Part shown: positions 6,229-6,693 of the stretch, piece by piece
Layout of the letters: each line of letters opens with the position of its first letter
How positions within the stretch are numbered: position 1 is the first letter of the stretch
Assembly (NCBI GenBank): GCA_020848595.1
Contig: JADLHV010000143.1
Span: 1-6,693, forward strand
Source of the DNA: Bacteroidia bacterium
GTDB taxonomy: Bacteria; Bacteroidota; Bacteroidia; NS11-12g; UBA955
DNA: 6,693 nucleotides
Reading direction: 5' to 3'
Program-made: the position numbers and the translations under genes
Notes under the pieces: generated by a model
What the model saw: only the letters and a program-made list of their open reading frames with translations
Databases searched by the model: none
Told to the model about the DNA's origin: nothing

Positions 6229-6236
6229 TAAATTCG
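6229..6236 (+). promoter_or_regulatory. Near-consensus -7 box for the EamA transporter gene
   Basis: TAAATTCG differs from TAnnTTTG at one base (C for T). It ends 4 nt before the GTG at 6241, the same spacing as at 1132-1139 and 3429-3436. That spacing supports GTG as the true start. No -33 TTTG is visible at a suitable distance. The rest of the 123-bp gap (6118-6240) shows no convincing terminator for the panB-RDD unit. Confidence 0.4.
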
Positions 6237-6240
6237 CAGC

Positions 6241-6693
6241 GTGAAAATCGACTTTAAGACTATTTTAGTCTTGCTCTTTCTTGGATTCGTCTGGGGAAGT
6301 GCATTTATGCTAATGAAAAGAGGCCTCGAATCCTTTAATGCTCTACAAGTAGCTTCTTTAAGATTAGTATTCGCTGGATTGATTGCCGTTTTCTTCTTCT
6401 TTAAATTTTACAAAACCATTGTCCCAAAAGATTGGAAATTCTTAGCTCTTTCTGGTACAATAGGAAACTTAATTCCTGCTTATTTATTTGCTTCCGCTGG
6501 CGCCGAAATGCCAAGCTCTTTATCTGGTGCTCTTAATGCTTTAACTCCTTTCTTTGCTTTATTGGCTGGTGTATTTTTGTTTTCACAGTTATTTAAAATT
6601 CGTCAAGCTATTGGTATAAGTATTGGTTTAGTTGGTGCTTTGGCTCTTATACTTTCTAAAAGTAAAACTGGTATCAGTTTCGAAACGGCATAC
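6241..6693 (+). CDS. EamA/DMT-superfamily transporter (3' end cut off by window edge)
   Basis: The first 151 residues of an inner-membrane permease of the drug/metabolite transporter superfamily, probably about half of a ten-helix protein of some 290-300 residues. The reading frame starts at GTG 6241 and stays open to the last base. The N-terminus has the typical VLLFLGFVWGSAFMLMKRGL (10-29) of helix 1, then likely helices at about 37-54, 66-86, 93-114 and 121-138, with LRLVFAGL (40-47) and LNALTPFFALLAG (98-110) as EamA-like stretches. An in-frame TAA at 6229 excludes a longer form. The first ATG (6307, residue 23) would start inside helix 1, so GTG is preferred. Because it starts with GTG and is incomplete, ATG-based gene finders could miss it. 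Members export amino acids, metabolites or drugs; the substrate cannot be inferred. Confidence 0.88.
   Translation, partial: MKIDFKTILVLLFLGFVWGSAFMLMKRGLESFNALQVASLRLVFAGLIAVFFFFKFYKTIVPKDWKFLALSGTIGNLIPAYLFASAGAEMPSSLSGALNALTPFFALLAGVFLFSQLFKIRQAIGISIGLVGALALILSKSKTGISFETAY

Overview
The window is AT-rich chromosomal DNA that looks like core genome of a member of the Bacteroidota. Four signs point there. Start codons lack Shine-Dalgarno sequences. Most genes carry a Bacteroidota-type -7 promoter box (TAnnTTTG) just before the start. One lipoprotein has an acidic sorting signal right after its lipobox cysteine. The protein sequences (MnmA with DSQGLCFIG, a two-domain Nfu, ThiL, PanB, an RDD protein) also have the flavour of that phylum. 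Genus and family cannot be named from this stretch.

Layout: a minus-strand mnmA (tRNA 2-thiouridylase) runs off the left edge. It is divergent, across a 137-bp promoter region, from a plus-strand flavin-reductase-like flavoprotein gene. Then, all on the plus strand, come nfu (Fe-S cluster scaffold/carrier), an orphan surface-type lipoprotein gene closed by a clear rho-independent terminator, thiL (thiamine-monophosphate kinase), panB (ketopantoate hydroxymethyltransferase) with an RDD membrane-protein gene only 7 bp behind it, and a 5' partial EamA/DMT-family transporter gene that runs off the right edge. No intergenic gap exceeds 300 bases. I see no tRNA, rRNA, insertion sequence, phage gene or CRISPR array.

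Several genes serve cofactor or sulfur metabolism: thiolation of tRNA, Fe-S delivery, thiamine diphosphate, and pantothenate/CoA. Apart from panB-RDD they seem to be separate transcription units, so the grouping may be incidental. The most notable signal is regulatory. At four plus-strand genes an exact or one-mismatch -7 box ends only 4-5 nt before the start codon, which predicts leaderless or nearly leaderless mRNAs. The nfu gene departs from this: its box lies 27 nt upstream and is followed directly by a perfect 6-1-6 inverted repeat, a candidate operator. I found no convincing new multi-gene system; this is mostly an ordinary housekeeping region.
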